In this document: in pieces, positions 10,016 through 19,081 of the stretch
Position numbering within the stretch: the stretch's first letter is position 1
Layout of the letters: every line of letters starts with the position of its first letter
DNA from: Tepidimonas ignava
GTDB taxonomy: Bacteria > Pseudomonadota > Gammaproteobacteria > Burkholderiales > Burkholderiaceae_C
Reading direction: 5' to 3'
Assembly (NCBI RefSeq): GCF_004342625.1
Contig: NZ_SMAH01000012.1
Span: forward strand, 43,071 to 107,070
DNA length: 64,000 nt
The notes under the pieces: model-generated
Databases searched by the model: none
What the model was told of the DNA's origin: nothing
Seen by the model: only the letters and a program-made list of their open reading frames with translations
Translations under genes and position numbers: made by a program

Positions 10016-10897
10016 TCAGCCCAACGCGCGCTGCAACTGCAGCGTGGTGTTGATGACACGGCTGAGCTTGGCCGCGTACTGCGGGTCGGTGGCGTAGCCG
10101 GCTTGCTGCAACTGCTGCGCGTACGCCTGCACCGAGTGCACGCTGCGGGCCGCGGCCTGGTAGCGCGGGCTTTGGGTGATGAGGCGCGCGTAGTCCCGAA
10201 ACGCCTCGGCGTAGCTGTCGTAGGCGCGAAAGCGCTGCACCACCTTGCGCGGCTGGCCGTCCACGTATTCGGTGGTCAGCACCTCAGCCACCTTGCCCTG
10301 CCAGCCGGCGGTGGCCTTGATGCCGAACAGGTTGTGCGAGTTGCTGCCATCCGCGGCGCGGATTTCGCTGCGACCCCAGCCGGTTTCGTGCGCGGCTTGC
10401 CCGATCATGAACGCGGCCGGAATGCCGGTTTCGCGCTGCACCTGCAGCGCCACGTCGCGGTGCCGCGCCACGAACGCAGCCTGCGTCGGCGTCGCGTTGG
10501 CGGCCGCGCTCCCCGACACCGCCGTTGGGGCCGTCGCGGCCGAAGCCGCCGCGCCACGCCGCGCGGCGGGGTCGATCTGCTGCTGCAACTGGCGCTCGAT
10601 CATCTCGCTCAGCCCACCGGGCAGGCCGCTCATCTTGACCGCCCACTGCTCGTCGAGCAGCTCGGTGCCCATGTCGCTGCCCTCGTTGTCCATCAAGCCA
10701 CTTTTCATCGTCGCTTCGCGCATGGACTTGAGCAGCTCGCGCATGAACAGCGCCTCGAACTGACGGGCGGTTTCTTTGAGCGCCGCCTTCGGGTCGCGCC
10801 CGGCGCTGGCCTTGAGCGCGTCCAGGCTGCGGGCGTCCGCCGCCAACCCACGCGCGGCGTCTTGCACGCCCAGCGACAGTCGCGTCTCGGCCACCAT
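10016..10897 (-). CDS. flgJ: Flagellar rod-assembly protein and peptidoglycan hydrolase
   Basis: FlgJ caps the growing rod and opens the cell wall for it. The 293-residue protein has the N-terminal rod-capping domain (ARQFEALFMRELLKSMR at about 46-62) and a C-terminal glucosaminidase-type domain (HRDVALQVQRETGIPAAFM, then GQAAHETGWGRSEI with the expected catalytic glutamate). The two are joined by an alanine-rich linker. It begins immediately after the flgI stop, supporting translational coupling. Confidence 0.95.
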   Translation of the reverse strand: MVAETRLSLGVQDAARGLAADARSLDALKASAGRDPKAALKETARQFEALFMRELLKSMREATMKSGLMDNEGSDMGTELLDEQWAVKMSGLPGGLSEMIERQLQQQIDPAARRGAAASAATAPTAVSGSAAANATPTQAAFVARHRDVALQVQRETGIPAAFMIGQAAHETGWGRSEIRAADGSNSHNLFGIKATAGWQGKVAEVLTTEYVDGQPRKVVQRFRAYDSYAEAFRDYARLITQSPRYQAAARSVHSVQAYAQQLQQAGYATDPQYAAKLSRVINTTLQLQRALG

Positions 10898-10899
10898 GG

Positions 10900-12018
10900 T
10901 CAGATCACCTCCAGCTCGGCTTTAAGCGCCCCGGCCGCCTTGAGCGCCTGCAAGATGGCCAGCAGGTCCGCCGGCGTGGCCCCGAGCTTGTTGAGCGCGC
11001 GCACCACGTCGGCCAACTGCGCCGAGGCCTGCACCTCGATGAGCTTGCCGCCCTCCTGCTGCACCTGGATGTCGGCCTTTTCGGTGACCACGGTTTGCGC
11101 GCCGGGCGGGGCAAAGGGCGGCGGCTGGCTCACCTGCGGCGTGGAGGTGATGCTGATCGACAGGTTGCCGTGCGCGATGGCCGCCGGCGCCAGCGTCACG
11201 GCCTGGTTGAGCACCACCGACCCGGTGCGGGCGTTGAACACCACGCGCGCGGTGGGCGCCGCCAGCTCGACCGGCAAATCCTCCAAGCTGGCCAGGAACG
11301 CGACGCGCTCGTTGGGGTCGCGCGGGGCGCGCACCTGCACGGTGCGGCCGTCCAGCGCCTGCGCCGTGCCGTCCCCGATGGCGCGGTTGATGGCCGCGGC
11401 CACCCGCGTGGCGGTCTGGAAGTCCTCGGCGCGCAGCGCCAGCGTGACGGTGTCGCCCAGCAGCAGCGGCGTGGGCACGGTGCGCTCCACCAACGCGCCG
11501 TTGGGGATGCGCCCCGCGTTGAGGTGGTTAACGGTGACGCTGCTGCCACCGGCCGAGGCCCCCGCGCCCGCCACCACCAAGTTACCCTGGGCCAGCGCGT
11601 ACACCTGCCCGTCGGCGCCGCGCAGCGGGGTCTGGATCAGCGTGCCGCCGCGCAGCGACTTGGCGCTGCCCACCGACGACACCGTGACGTCGATCGTCTG
11701 CCCCGGGCGGGCAAAGGGCGGCAGCTCCGCCGTCACCATCACCGCAGCGACGTTTTTGGGCTGCACCGTGACCCCTTGCGGCAGCGCCAGGCCCATTTGC
11801 TGCATGAAGTTGGCCAGGCTGCGGGTGGTGTAGGCGTTGTTGCCGTCGCCCGTGCCATCCAACCCCACCACCAGCCCGTAGCCGACGAGCTGGTTGCTGC
11901 GCACACCCTGCACGCTGGCCACATCCTTGACGCGGGCGGCCAGCGCCGGCGCGCACGCCAGCGCCCAGGCCACCAGGGGCAGCGCCAGCCGGCGCAGAAG
12001 TTGCTTGGATCGGTTCAT
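10900..12018 (-). CDS. flgI: Flagellar P-ring protein
   Basis: FlgI assembles the periplasmic P ring around the rod. The 372-residue protein has a signal peptide (LPLVAWALACAPALA, cleavage near residue 27) and the strongly conserved P-ring start (RVKDVASVQGVRSNQLVGYG, LVVGLDGTGDGNN). Length and ends match the family. It lies between flgH and flgJ in the standard flg order. Confidence 0.97.
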   Translation of the reverse strand: MNRSKQLLRRLALPLVAWALACAPALAARVKDVASVQGVRSNQLVGYGLVVGLDGTGDGNNAYTTRSLANFMQQMGLALPQGVTVQPKNVAAVMVTAELPPFARPGQTIDVTVSSVGSAKSLRGGTLIQTPLRGADGQVYALAQGNLVVAGAGASAGGSSVTVNHLNAGRIPNGALVERTVPTPLLLGDTVTLALRAEDFQTATRVAAAINRAIGDGTAQALDGRTVQVRAPRDPNERVAFLASLEDLPVELAAPTARVVFNARTGSVVLNQAVTLAPAAIAHGNLSISITSTPQVSQPPPFAPPGAQTVVTEKADIQVQQEGGKLIEVQASAQLADVVRALNKLGATPADLLAILQALKAAGALKAELEVI

Positions 12019-12053
12019 CGCGCATCACCTCGTGAACCGATTGTGGAAAAACT

Positions 12054-12743
12054 TTAGAACGGCAAAAGCGTCAAAAAGAACCGCGCCAACCAGCCAAATG
12101 TCTGCGCATCGGCCGGCGCGCCGCGGCCGCGCGACAGCACGCGCACGTTGGCCACCTGGGTGCTGGGCACGATGTTGCCGGGCTGGATGGCGCGCGGGTC
12201 CACGGTGCCGCTGAACTGCAGCACGTCCACCGCCTGGTTGACGCCGATTTGCTTTTCGCCGATGACGACCAGGTGGCCGTTGGGCAGCACCTCGGTGACC
12301 ACCGCGGTGATCGAGCCGCGGAAGGTGTTGCTGGCCTCGGTCTTGCCGTCGCCTTTGAAGGTGTTGCTGCTCTTGGCCCCGGCGTTGAGGTCCACCAGGT
12401 TGGCCGCGCTCAGGAACGGAAACGCCGACACGCTGGCGCTCAAGCCGCTGTCGCGGCTGACGTCGGTCTTGGCGCTTTGGGTCGCGGACAGCGACTCGGT
12501 GATCTGAATCGTCAACACGTCGCCTGGCAGGCGCGCGCGGTGGTCTTCGAACCCCGGCCGGTACGCCACCGCCGAGTACAGCGAGCCGCTGGGCGGCTCA
12601 CCCGCCGCGGGCCGCGTCTGCGGGTAGCGGATGCCGTCTTCGGGCGGCTTGGCCAGGTCCACGTCGGGGATTTGCGACAGACTGGCGCAGCCGCCCAGCA
12701 GGGCGGCGGCGGCCAGCGCGAGCAGGCGGTGGGCGGCGTTCAT
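12054..12743 (-). CDS. flgH: Flagellar L-ring lipoprotein
   Basis: FlgH builds the outer-membrane L ring. The 229-residue precursor has a lipoprotein signal with lipobox LLGG-C at about 15-19. It then shows the conserved FlgH segments SLYSAVAYRPGFEDHRAR, GDVLTIQITESLSATQSAKT and GEKQIGVNQAVDVLQFSG. It precedes flgI by 35 bases on the same strand. Confidence 0.97.
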   Translation of the reverse strand: MNAAHRLLALAAAALLGGCASLSQIPDVDLAKPPEDGIRYPQTRPAAGEPPSGSLYSAVAYRPGFEDHRARLPGDVLTIQITESLSATQSAKTDVSRDSGLSASVSAFPFLSAANLVDLNAGAKSSNTFKGDGKTEASNTFRGSITAVVTEVLPNGHLVVIGEKQIGVNQAVDVLQFSGTVDPRAIQPGNIVPSTQVANVRVLSRGRGAPADAQTFGWLARFFLTLLPF

Positions 12744-12769
12744 GACGGCGGCTCCTTGGGAGGCGTGCG

Positions 12770-13552
12770 TTACAGTTGCGTCAGGCGCTGCAGCATCTGA
12801 TCGGACGTGGTGACCGCCTTGGAGTTGAGCTCGTAGGCGCGCTGCGTCTGGATCATGTTGACCAGCTCCTGCACCACGTTGACGTTGGAGCTCTCCAAAA
12901 ACCCCTGCAGCACCTGGCCAAAGCCCTCGGTGCCAGGGTTGCCCTCGTTGGGCGCGCCCGAGGCCTGCGACTCCAAAAACAGGTTTTGCCCCAGCGGCTC
13001 GAGGCCGGCCGGGTTGATGAAGTTGGCCAGTGTGATCTGGCCGATGACCTGCGGCGCGGTCTGACCCGGCACCACCACGCTGACCTGACCATCCTTGCCA
13101 ATCGTCAGGCTGCGTGCGTTGGCCGGCACGGTGGGCGTGTCCACCAGCAAGTAGCCCTGGTTGGTGACGATCTGGCCCTGGTTGTTGAGCTTGAAGCTGC
13201 CATCGCGCGTGTAGGCGATGGAACCATCGGGCAGTTGCACGCGGAAAAACCCGTTGCCGTTGATGGCCACGTCCAGGTTGTTGTCGGTCTGCTGCAGGTT
13301 GCCCTGGCTGTAGGTGCGCGCTGTGGCCACCGTGCGCACACCCAGGCCGATTTGCAACCCGGTGGGCAGCTCGGCGTTGTCGGCGGTGTTGCCCCCCACC
13401 TGGCGCAGGTTTTGGTAGATCAGGTCTTCGAACAGCGCCGTGCCGCGCTTGAAGCCGGCCGTGGCCACGTTGGCCAGGTTGTGGGCAATCACGTCCAGCT
13501 GCGTTTGCTGGGCCTGCATGCCGGTCTTGGCGATGTGCAGCGAGTTGATCAT
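12770..13552 (-). CDS. flgG: Flagellar distal rod protein
   Basis: FlgG forms the distal rod. The 260-residue protein has the N-terminal rod-family motif ([20 protein letters not shown]), the FlgG-typical [21 protein letters not shown] segment and the C-terminal [20 protein letters not shown] helix. It lies between flgF and flgH with short gaps. Confidence 0.97.
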   Translation of the reverse strand: MINSLHIAKTGMQAQQTQLDVIAHNLANVATAGFKRGTALFEDLIYQNLRQVGGNTADNAELPTGLQIGLGVRTVATARTYSQGNLQQTDNNLDVAINGNGFFRVQLPDGSIAYTRDGSFKLNNQGQIVTNQGYLLVDTPTVPANARSLTIGKDGQVSVVVPGQTAPQVIGQITLANFINPAGLEPLGQNLFLESQASGAPNEGNPGTEGFGQVLQGFLESSNVNVVQELVNMIQTQRAYELNSKAVTTSDQMLQRLTQL

Positions 13553-13581
13553 GGCAATGCTCCGTGTACGGGCCCCGGCCC

Positions 13582-14322
13582 TCAGGCGTTGACGCTGAGC
13601 AGCTGCGCGGCGGTTTGGTCGTTTTTGTCGGCGTTTTGGATCAGGCGCATCTGCGCTTCGTACTGGCGCGTGGCGGCGATCATGTCCACCATCGCGGCGA
13701 CGGGGTCGACGTTGGAGCCCTCCAACATGCCATCCACCAACCGGGCGGTTTCGTCCGCTGGCAGCGGCTGCCCGTCCGGGGCGCGAAACAGGCCGTCCTC
13801 ACCGCGTTTGAGGCGCTGCCCCTGCGGCGGCGTCACCAGCTTGAGGCGCCCCAGCACCTGCGGCGCCTCGTTGCCCACCTTGGCGGTGACGGTGCCGTCA
13901 CGCGCGATGCTCACCTGCGCGTCGTTGGGCACCTGGATCGGGGCGCCACCCGCGTCGAGCATCGGCAGCCCGTTGAACCCCACCAGATTGCCCTGCGCGT
14001 TGACCTGCAGCGCGCCCGCGCGCGTGTAGGCCTCGGTGCCGTCCAGCGCTTGGATGGCGAAAAACGCCCGCCCCACCGCGGCCACGTCCAACGGGCGGCC
14101 GGTGCTTTGCAGGTTGCCGGGTTTGTCCAGGTAGCCGGGCGTGGCCTCGAGCGCATGCACCCGGGTGGTCGAGCCCTCGCCACGCAGCGGCACGGCGCGG
14201 AAGGTGGACAGTTCCGCGCGAAACCCCGTGGTCGTGACGTTGGCCAGGTTGTGCGCGATGACCTGGTGGCGGTGCAGCGCCGCCGTCGCGCCCGACGCCG
14301 CGGTGAAAATGACCCGATCCAT
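13582..14322 (-). CDS. flgF: Flagellar proximal rod protein
   Basis: FlgF is a proximal rod subunit. The 246-residue protein starts [20 protein letters not shown], followed by the rod-family motif [15 protein letters not shown], and closes with [20 protein letters not shown]. It is shorter than FlgG and lacks the [12 protein letters not shown] segment, which separates the two. It sits between flgE and flgG. Confidence 0.95.
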   Translation of the reverse strand: MDRVIFTAASGATAALHRHQVIAHNLANVTTTGFRAELSTFRAVPLRGEGSTTRVHALEATPGYLDKPGNLQSTGRPLDVAAVGRAFFAIQALDGTEAYTRAGALQVNAQGNLVGFNGLPMLDAGGAPIQVPNDAQVSIARDGTVTAKVGNEAPQVLGRLKLVTPPQGQRLKRGEDGLFRAPDGQPLPADETARLVDGMLEGSNVDPVAAMVDMIAATRQYEAQMRLIQNADKNDQTAAQLLSVNA

Positions 14323-14351
14323 GCCCCGGCTCCTGTGTCAGCGTGTGGCCG

Positions 14352-15647
14352 TCAGCGCAGGTTGACCAGCGTTTGCTGCACCTGGTCCTGCGTCTTGATC
14401 GTCTGCGCGTTGGCCTGGTAGTGGCGCTGCGCCACGATCATGTTGACCAGCTCCTGCGTCAGGTCGACGTTGGATTCCTCCAGGGCGTTTTGGCGCACCG
14501 AGCCAAAGCGCCCACTGAGCGGCTGCCCCTCGATCGGCTGCCCCGACGTGAACGTTTCACGCCAGTAGCCGCCGTTGACCGGCTCCAGCCCTTGCAGGTT
14601 GCGAAAACGCACCAGCGTCACCTGGCCGGCGTCTTGCGACACACCGTTGGAGTAGCGGGCGGTGATGATGCCTTGCTCGCTGATGACGATGGACGACAGC
14701 TCGCCCGGCGCGTAGCCATCTTGCTTGATGTCGTACACCGCAAACGGGCTGCCCCATTGCGAGAGTGTCCAAGCGCCCGTCGTACCGATGTTGATGGGAA
14801 CCGCCGCTGCCGGGAAATTGGCCGAAGGAACCCCGGGCGCATAGTCGTCAGCGTTGATCGCGTTGGCTGGGATGGCAAGCGTAGGCGTACCAACAATTTG
14901 ACCAGCCGCATCAAACTGCAAAGCAGTTCCACCATCCAAATCGAATTGCTGCGGGTTAGCACCTTCGGTGCGCCCGACGACACGCCATTGGTTGGCGGCC
15001 GTTTTGATAAAATAAATCTGCAACGGAATGGCATTGCCTTGTTCGTCGTAGATATTGACCGCCGTACCGTATTTCTTTTCGTCAACCGTCAGCGGAGTTG
15101 AAGGGGCGCCGGGAATCGCATCCGCCTCAGCCGGCAGGTTGGCGGTGATCGAAATCCCCGGGTTCACCGTCGAGCTGCCGGTGGCCCGTGGTGCGATCGC
15201 CGCCCCGGTGGGCAACACCAGATCGGCCGTGGCGCCCACGGGGATTGGCGCGCCGGGCGCGGGCGGCAGGTAACCCTGCAACCGAGCCCCGTTGTTGGTG
15301 ACGATAAAGCCGTCTTTGTCGAGCTTGAACTCGCCGTTGCGGGTGTAGGCCACCGACCCGTCGGTCATGCGGACCTTGAACATCCCTTCGCCGTTGATGG
15401 CCAGGTCCAGGTTGTTGCCGGTGATTTTGATGTTGCCTTGCGTGAACAACTGCGCCACCGTGGCCACACTGACGCCGATGCCCCCGTTGCTGCCACCCGC
15501 CGCTCCCAGCGCCATCGCGTACATTTCCGCAAATTCGGCGCGCTGCATTTTGAAGCCAGTGGTGTTGGCGTTGGCGATGTTGTGGCCGATCACGTCCAGG
15601 TTTTTGCTGGCGGCGTTCAGGCCCGAGAGTCCGGTTCCGAAGCTCAT
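14352..15647 (-). CDS. flgE: Flagellar hook protein
   Basis: FlgE polymerises into the hook. The 431-residue protein has the hook start MSFGTGLSGLNAASKNLDVI and the C-terminal ALEESNVDLTQELVNMIVAQ helix. The base composition is odd: the part encoding the central surface-exposed domain (roughly 14820-15110) is markedly less GC-rich than the ends and the neighbouring genes; for example 15001-15060 is only 23 of 60 G/C. This suggests exchange of the variable hook domain. The gene itself is intact. Confidence 0.96.
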   Translation of the reverse strand: MSFGTGLSGLNAASKNLDVIGHNIANANTTGFKMQRAEFAEMYAMALGAAGGSNGGIGVSVATVAQLFTQGNIKITGNNLDLAINGEGMFKVRMTDGSVAYTRNGEFKLDKDGFIVTNNGARLQGYLPPAPGAPIPVGATADLVLPTGAAIAPRATGSSTVNPGISITANLPAEADAIPGAPSTPLTVDEKKYGTAVNIYDEQGNAIPLQIYFIKTAANQWRVVGRTEGANPQQFDLDGGTALQFDAAGQIVGTPTLAIPANAINADDYAPGVPSANFPAAAVPINIGTTGAWTLSQWGSPFAVYDIKQDGYAPGELSSIVISEQGIITARYSNGVSQDAGQVTLVRFRNLQGLEPVNGGYWRETFTSGQPIEGQPLSGRFGSVRQNALEESNVDLTQELVNMIVAQRHYQANAQTIKTQDQVQQTLVNLR

Positions 15648-15678
15648 GGTGCGCTCCTAGGGGTTCAAGCAAAGGGGT

Positions 15679-16332
15679 TCACAAAAAGGCCAGCACCTGG
15701 TCGTAGGCCAGGGTGCCGCCGTCGGTGCGCAGGCGCAGGCTGCCGTCGACCAGGCCCACCGACTGCACGCGGTGCAGCGCCAGCGGGGTGGCGTTGACCG
15801 CCTGTCCGTTGGCGCTGGCGGTCACGCGGATGGTGGCCACCCGCGCGGGGTCAACGCTGCCCAGCGGCCACTCAAACGTTTGCAGCCCGGCGCCGCGCGC
15901 GCCCAGCGCGGTCGTGCCCACCACCGTGCCGGCGGCGTCGAGCAACTCAACCGTGACCGTGTCGGCCGCCGCGGGCAGGTTGAACGCGCCGCGCGCCACA
16001 CCGTCGTCGATCACAACACCGTTGCCGTCGCTCACCACGTCGCGCCCCACCAGCTGCGCGCCCTGGATGGAGCTGACCATGTTGAACTGGCTGGCCAGGC
16101 TCTTGAGCGTTTCGTTGACCTGCTGCAGCCCCACCACCTGGTTGATTTGCGCCATCTGGGTGGTCATCTGCGCGTTGTCCAGCGGGTTGAGCGGGTCCTG
16201 GTTGTTGAGCTGCGCCACAAAGAGCTTCAGGAAGCGCTCCTGCGCGGCCTTTGGATCGGTCGATTCGGCCTGGGCGCCGCCCTTGGCGTTGTAGGCCTCG
16301 ATCTCGGTGTTGCTCAGCGGGGTCATGAACAT
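15679..16332 (-). CDS. flgD: Flagellar hook-capping protein
   Basis: FlgD is the scaffold cap for hook assembly and is not part of the finished hook. The 217-residue protein contains the family core FLKLFVAQLNNQDPLNPLDN at about 35-54 followed by AQMTTQMAQINQVVGLQQVN, then a FlgD Ig-like/tudor C-terminal region. AAGGAG is positioned for the ATG at 16332. It lies between flgC and flgE in the usual order. Confidence 0.95.
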   Translation of the reverse strand: MFMTPLSNTEIEAYNAKGGAQAESTDPKAAQERFLKLFVAQLNNQDPLNPLDNAQMTTQMAQINQVVGLQQVNETLKSLASQFNMVSSIQGAQLVGRDVVSDGNGVVIDDGVARGAFNLPAAADTVTVELLDAAGTVVGTTALGARGAGLQTFEWPLGSVDPARVATIRVTASANGQAVNATPLALHRVQSVGLVDGSLRLRTDGGTLAYDQVLAFL

Positions 16333-16362
16333 GGCAGCGGCTCCTTACGTGGTCGCCAAGGC

Positions 16363-16767
16363 TCACTGGCCCATTTGCAGGGTTTTCAGCAGCAGCGTCT
16401 TGGCGGTGTTCATCACCTCGACGTTGTTTTGGTACGAGCGCGCGGTGGCGATCATGTTGACCATCTCCTCCACCGGGTTGACGTTGGAGTAGGTCACGTA
16501 GCCCTGCGCGTCGGCGCTGGGGTGGTGCGGGTTGTACACGCGGCGGTTGGGCGCGTCGCTTTCCACCACGGTGCGCACCTTGACGCCCGCCGAGGCCGGC
16601 TCGCCCATCGGCACCGTCTCGAACACCACCTGGCGTGCCTTGTACGCCTGCCCATCGGGGCCGGCCACGGCGTCGGCGTTGGCCAGGTTCGACGCCACGG
16701 TGTTGAGGCGTTGGGCGTGCGCGGCCATCGCGCTGCCCGAGACATCGAAAATGCGCAACATCGACAT
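16363..16767 (-). CDS. flgC: Flagellar proximal rod protein FlgC
   Basis: FlgC is a proximal rod subunit. The 134-residue protein has the N-terminal AHAQRLNTVASNLANADAVA motif, the conserved YNPHHPSADAQGYV segment and the C-terminal NPVEEMVNMIATARSYQNNV helix. It starts 22 bases after flgB and matches the family length. Confidence 0.96.
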   Translation of the reverse strand: MSMLRIFDVSGSAMAAHAQRLNTVASNLANADAVAGPDGQAYKARQVVFETVPMGEPASAGVKVRTVVESDAPNRRVYNPHHPSADAQGYVTYSNVNPVEEMVNMIATARSYQNNVEVMNTAKTLLLKTLQMGQ

Positions 16768-16788
16768 GGCGGCTCTCCTGCAGCGGCG

Positions 16789-17232
16789 TCACTGCCCCTG
16801 GATGGCGGCCAGCATCGTCTTGACGTGGCCGTTGATAAAACGCAGCGTCGATTCGTACTGCACGGCGTTGTCCACGAAGTTGGCGCGCTGCTGGTCCATA
16901 TCGACGGTGTTTTGGTCCAGCGACGGCTGCGTGCGCACCTGGTACGCCACGCGCGTGCGGTCCACCACGCCCGCGGCGCTGTGCACGGTGCGCAGGTGGC
17001 GCGCGTCGTCGCCCGCCAGCGGCACGTTCGGCGCGCTGCCGGCCTGCAACGTGGGGGTGACCGATGCGCCGCGCTGGGCCTGTTGCAGCGCGGCCCGAAA
17101 ATCCACCTCCCGCGCGATGTAGCCGGGCGTCTCGGCGTTGGCGATGTTGCTGGCGATGACCTGCTGGCGCCAGGCGCGCAGCTGCAGCGCCTGACCCAGA
17201 AAGTCCATGCGCTCGGTCATGCGGTTCAACAT
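16789..17232 (-). CDS. flgB: Flagellar proximal rod protein FlgB
   Basis: FlgB is a proximal rod subunit and here the first gene of the flgBCDEFGHIJKL operon. The 147-residue protein shows the rod motif (QQVIASNIANAETPGYIARE) and the FlgB-typical C-terminus with NTVDMDQQRANFVDNAVQYE. It diverges from flgA; the spacer 17233-17408 should hold both promoters, but I could not assign a clear sigma-factor element. Confidence 0.95.
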   Translation of the reverse strand: MLNRMTERMDFLGQALQLRAWRQQVIASNIANAETPGYIAREVDFRAALQQAQRGASVTPTLQAGSAPNVPLAGDDARHLRTVHSAAGVVDRTRVAYQVRTQPSLDQNTVDMDQQRANFVDNAVQYESTLRFINGHVKTMLAAIQGQ

Positions 17233-17408
17233 GGCAGCCTCCGTTGGGCATCAAGCGGGCCCCGCGGCCCGGGGGGCGCTGCCCACAGGTGGCAACGCGT
17301 TGGATGGCATTGTCAAAAACTTGAGGGCCGACAAAGCGCCGATAAGCGGCCACGCACCGGTGCATTTCGGGCTTTGGCAGCACGGCGGGCGGATCTACAG
17401 TGGCGGGC

Positions 17409-18245
17409 ATGCTCCCCACGGCCGCACACCGCCCATCCCACCGCACGGCGCTGCGGCCCGCCCCGCAGGCGGCGGTGGCGCGCCTGGGCGTGGCGGGCCG
17501 CGGCGTGCTGGCGTGGCTCGCTGCGGGGCTGGTCGCCACGGGGCTGGTGGCGGCCGCCCATGCCCAACCCGCCTCCTCGACCGAGCCTTCGGCCGCCGTC
17601 GGCTCGGACGCGTGGCGCGAGCAAATGTCGCTCTGGCTGCGCCAGCAGGCACAGACCCAAGTGCAAGGGGCGCAGCAGCCATCGCCGCTGCGCGTGGACG
17701 TCGAAGTGGGCAGCCTGGACAGCCGGCTGCGCTTGGCGCCCTGCCAGCGGGTCGAACCCTACCTGCCCAGCGGCACCCGGCTGTGGGGCCGCGCGCGCAT
17801 CGGCCTGCGCTGCACGCAGGGGCCGGTGGCGTGGAACGTCTTTTTGCCCATTTACGTGCGGGTGTGGGGGCCAGGCTGGGTGCTGCGCCAGCCGCTGGCC
17901 GGTGGCGAAACGCTTCAACCCCACCACGCCGAAGCCGCCGAGGTGGACTGGACCCTGCAGCGCCAGCCGGTGCTGGTGCGCCAGCAGGATTGGGTGGGCC
18001 AGCAACTGGTGCGCGGTCTGGCCGCCGGCCAGGTGCTGTACGCCGGCAGCGTGCGCGCGCCGCAGGTGTTTGCCAGCGGCGCCCAGGTTCGGCTGCGGGT
18101 GCAGGGCGAAGGCTTTACCATCGTGGCCACAGGCGAGGCGCTGGGCGACGGCCACGTGGGCGAGTCGGTGCGCGTGCGCCTGCCCAGCAAACGGGTGGTG
18201 CTGGGCACCGTGGTCGACGCCACCACGGTGGATGTGGCGCTGTAG
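17409..18245 (+). CDS. flgA: P-ring assembly chaperone FlgA
   Basis: FlgA is a periplasmic chaperone for P-ring (FlgI) assembly. The protein is 278 residues from the ATG at 17409; a GTG at 17400 is the alternative. An unusually long, Arg/Ala-rich N-terminus precedes a hydrophobic export segment (VLAWLAAGLVATGLVAAAHA). The C-terminal SAF domain is recognisable (RQQDWVGQQLVRGLAAGQVL, then VRLRVQGEGFTIVATGEAL). It is divergent from flgB and followed by flgM. Confidence 0.93.
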   Translation: MLPTAAHRPSHRTALRPAPQAAVARLGVAGRGVLAWLAAGLVATGLVAAAHAQPASSTEPSAAVGSDAWREQMSLWLRQQAQTQVQGAQQPSPLRVDVEVGSLDSRLRLAPCQRVEPYLPSGTRLWGRARIGLRCTQGPVAWNVFLPIYVRVWGPGWVLRQPLAGGETLQPHHAEAAEVDWTLQRQPVLVRQQDWVGQQLVRGLAAGQVLYAGSVRAPQVFASGAQVRLRVQGEGFTIVATGEALGDGHVGESVRVRLPSKRVVLGTVVDATTVDVAL

Positions 18246-18265
18246 CACGGTCGCGCAAAAAACGC

Positions 18266-18292
18266 TAAAGTTCAGGCTCATCCCGCCGATAT
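18266..18292 (+). promoter_or_regulatory. FliA (sigma-28) promoter of flgM
   Basis: TAAAGTTC at 18266-18273, an 11-base spacer, then GCCGATAT at 18285-18292. This matches the sigma-28 consensus TAAAGTTT-N11-GCCGATAA at 14 of 16 positions, and it lies 43 bases before the flgM ATG. It implies late-class, FliA-dependent expression of flgM and flgN, the usual feedback arrangement for the anti-sigma factor. Confidence 0.88.
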
Positions 18293-18334
18293 GGCTCTCA
18301 ACAAGGCCTGGTATCGGGCCGCCGGAGAGTCGCC

Positions 18335-18664
18335 ATGAAGATCCAACAGTCGCCTGACGCCAAGTTTGGTACGCCAGTCGCCACACCCAAGCGCCCCGAA
18401 GCGGGCGCAGGGTCGGGCGCGTCTGCGCCGGCGGCTGCGGCCGAGGCCAGCACGGTCACATGGTCGCCGGTGACGCAGGTGATGACGGCGGGGGTGGCGC
18501 GCTCGGGCACCGACGTGTTCGACGCAGCCAAGGTCGAGGCCATGCGCACCGCGATCCAAAATGGCAGCTTCTCGATCAACGCCGAAGCCATCGCCGACCG
18601 GTTGCTCAGCAGCGCACGCGAGCTGCTCGGGGTGGCCGGCGCCGGGCCGCGCTCGCGCGGCTGA
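18335..18664 (+). CDS. flgM: Anti-sigma-28 factor
   Basis: FlgM binds and inhibits FliA until the hook is complete and is then exported. The 109-residue protein is Ala/Pro-rich and probably disordered in the N-terminal half. The FlgM C-terminal helices are seen at about 65-95 (FDAAKVEAMRTAIQNGSFSI, then ADRLLSSARELLG). GGAGAG precedes the ATG. It has its own sigma-28 promoter, and flgN begins 10 bases after its stop. Confidence 0.93.
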   Translation: MKIQQSPDAKFGTPVATPKRPEAGAGSGASAPAAAAEASTVTWSPVTQVMTAGVARSGTDVFDAAKVEAMRTAIQNGSFSINAEAIADRLLSSARELLGVAGAGPRSRG

Positions 18665-18674
18665 CACCTGACCC

Positions 18675-19046
18675 ATGGCCGACGCTGCCCTGCCCGCGCA
18701 CGACGATCCGTTGCAGCCCCTGATCGACGCCGCCGAGGCCACCGTGCAGGCGGCGTTGCGCCATGCGGCGGGCGAGCTGGACGCCGACGGCTTTGCCCGG
18801 GCGTGCGCGGATTTGGCGCAGGCGTTTGCGGCGGCGCAGCCACAGCTGCGGCAAAGCGCGGCGGATGCCCCCCCCGCCCAGTGGGAGGCGTTGCGGCAAC
18901 GGCTGCAAACCCTGCACGAGTTGCAAGCCCGGCTGCAGGCCCAGGCGCGCGCGGCGCTGGCCAGCCTGCTGCCCAACGACACGCTGCAAGAGTACGCGCG
19001 GCTCGGGCGCAGCGCGCGGCCGGGCCGTCGCCCCCCCTACGCCTGA
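18675..19046 (+). CDS. flgN: FlgN-like flagellar export chaperone
   Basis: FlgN chaperones FlgK and FlgL to the export gate. This 123-residue, alanine- and glutamine-rich, predicted all-helical protein follows flgM directly, the normal place for flgN. Sequence signals are weak, as in the family generally: a long helical hairpin (WEALRQRLQTLHELQARLQA) and a basic tail. The assignment rests mainly on size, helical character and position. Confidence 0.75.
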   Translation: MADAALPAHDDPLQPLIDAAEATVQAALRHAAGELDADGFARACADLAQAFAAAQPQLRQSAADAPPAQWEALRQRLQTLHELQARLQAQARAALASLLPNDTLQEYARLGRSARPGRRPPYA

Positions 19047-19081
19047 CGCAAGCTGCCCGCCTCCCCCAGGGCGGCGGGCCG

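Noticed and set aside
17338..17345. GCCGATAA on the plus strand between flgB and flgA
   Set aside because: It looks like a sigma-28 -10, but the -35 position reads ACTTGAGG, which does not match, and flgA is normally an early gene. I could not support a promoter call.
15772..18357. An 861-codon plus-strand frame crossing flgD, flgC, flgB and flgA
   Set aside because: It spans several well-identified genes, including flgA in another frame on the same strand.
19055..19079. GCCCGCC/GGCGGGC inverted repeat between convergent flgN and fliA
   Set aside because: It could form a stem, but the loop is 11 bases and there is no T run on either side, so a terminator call is not supported.
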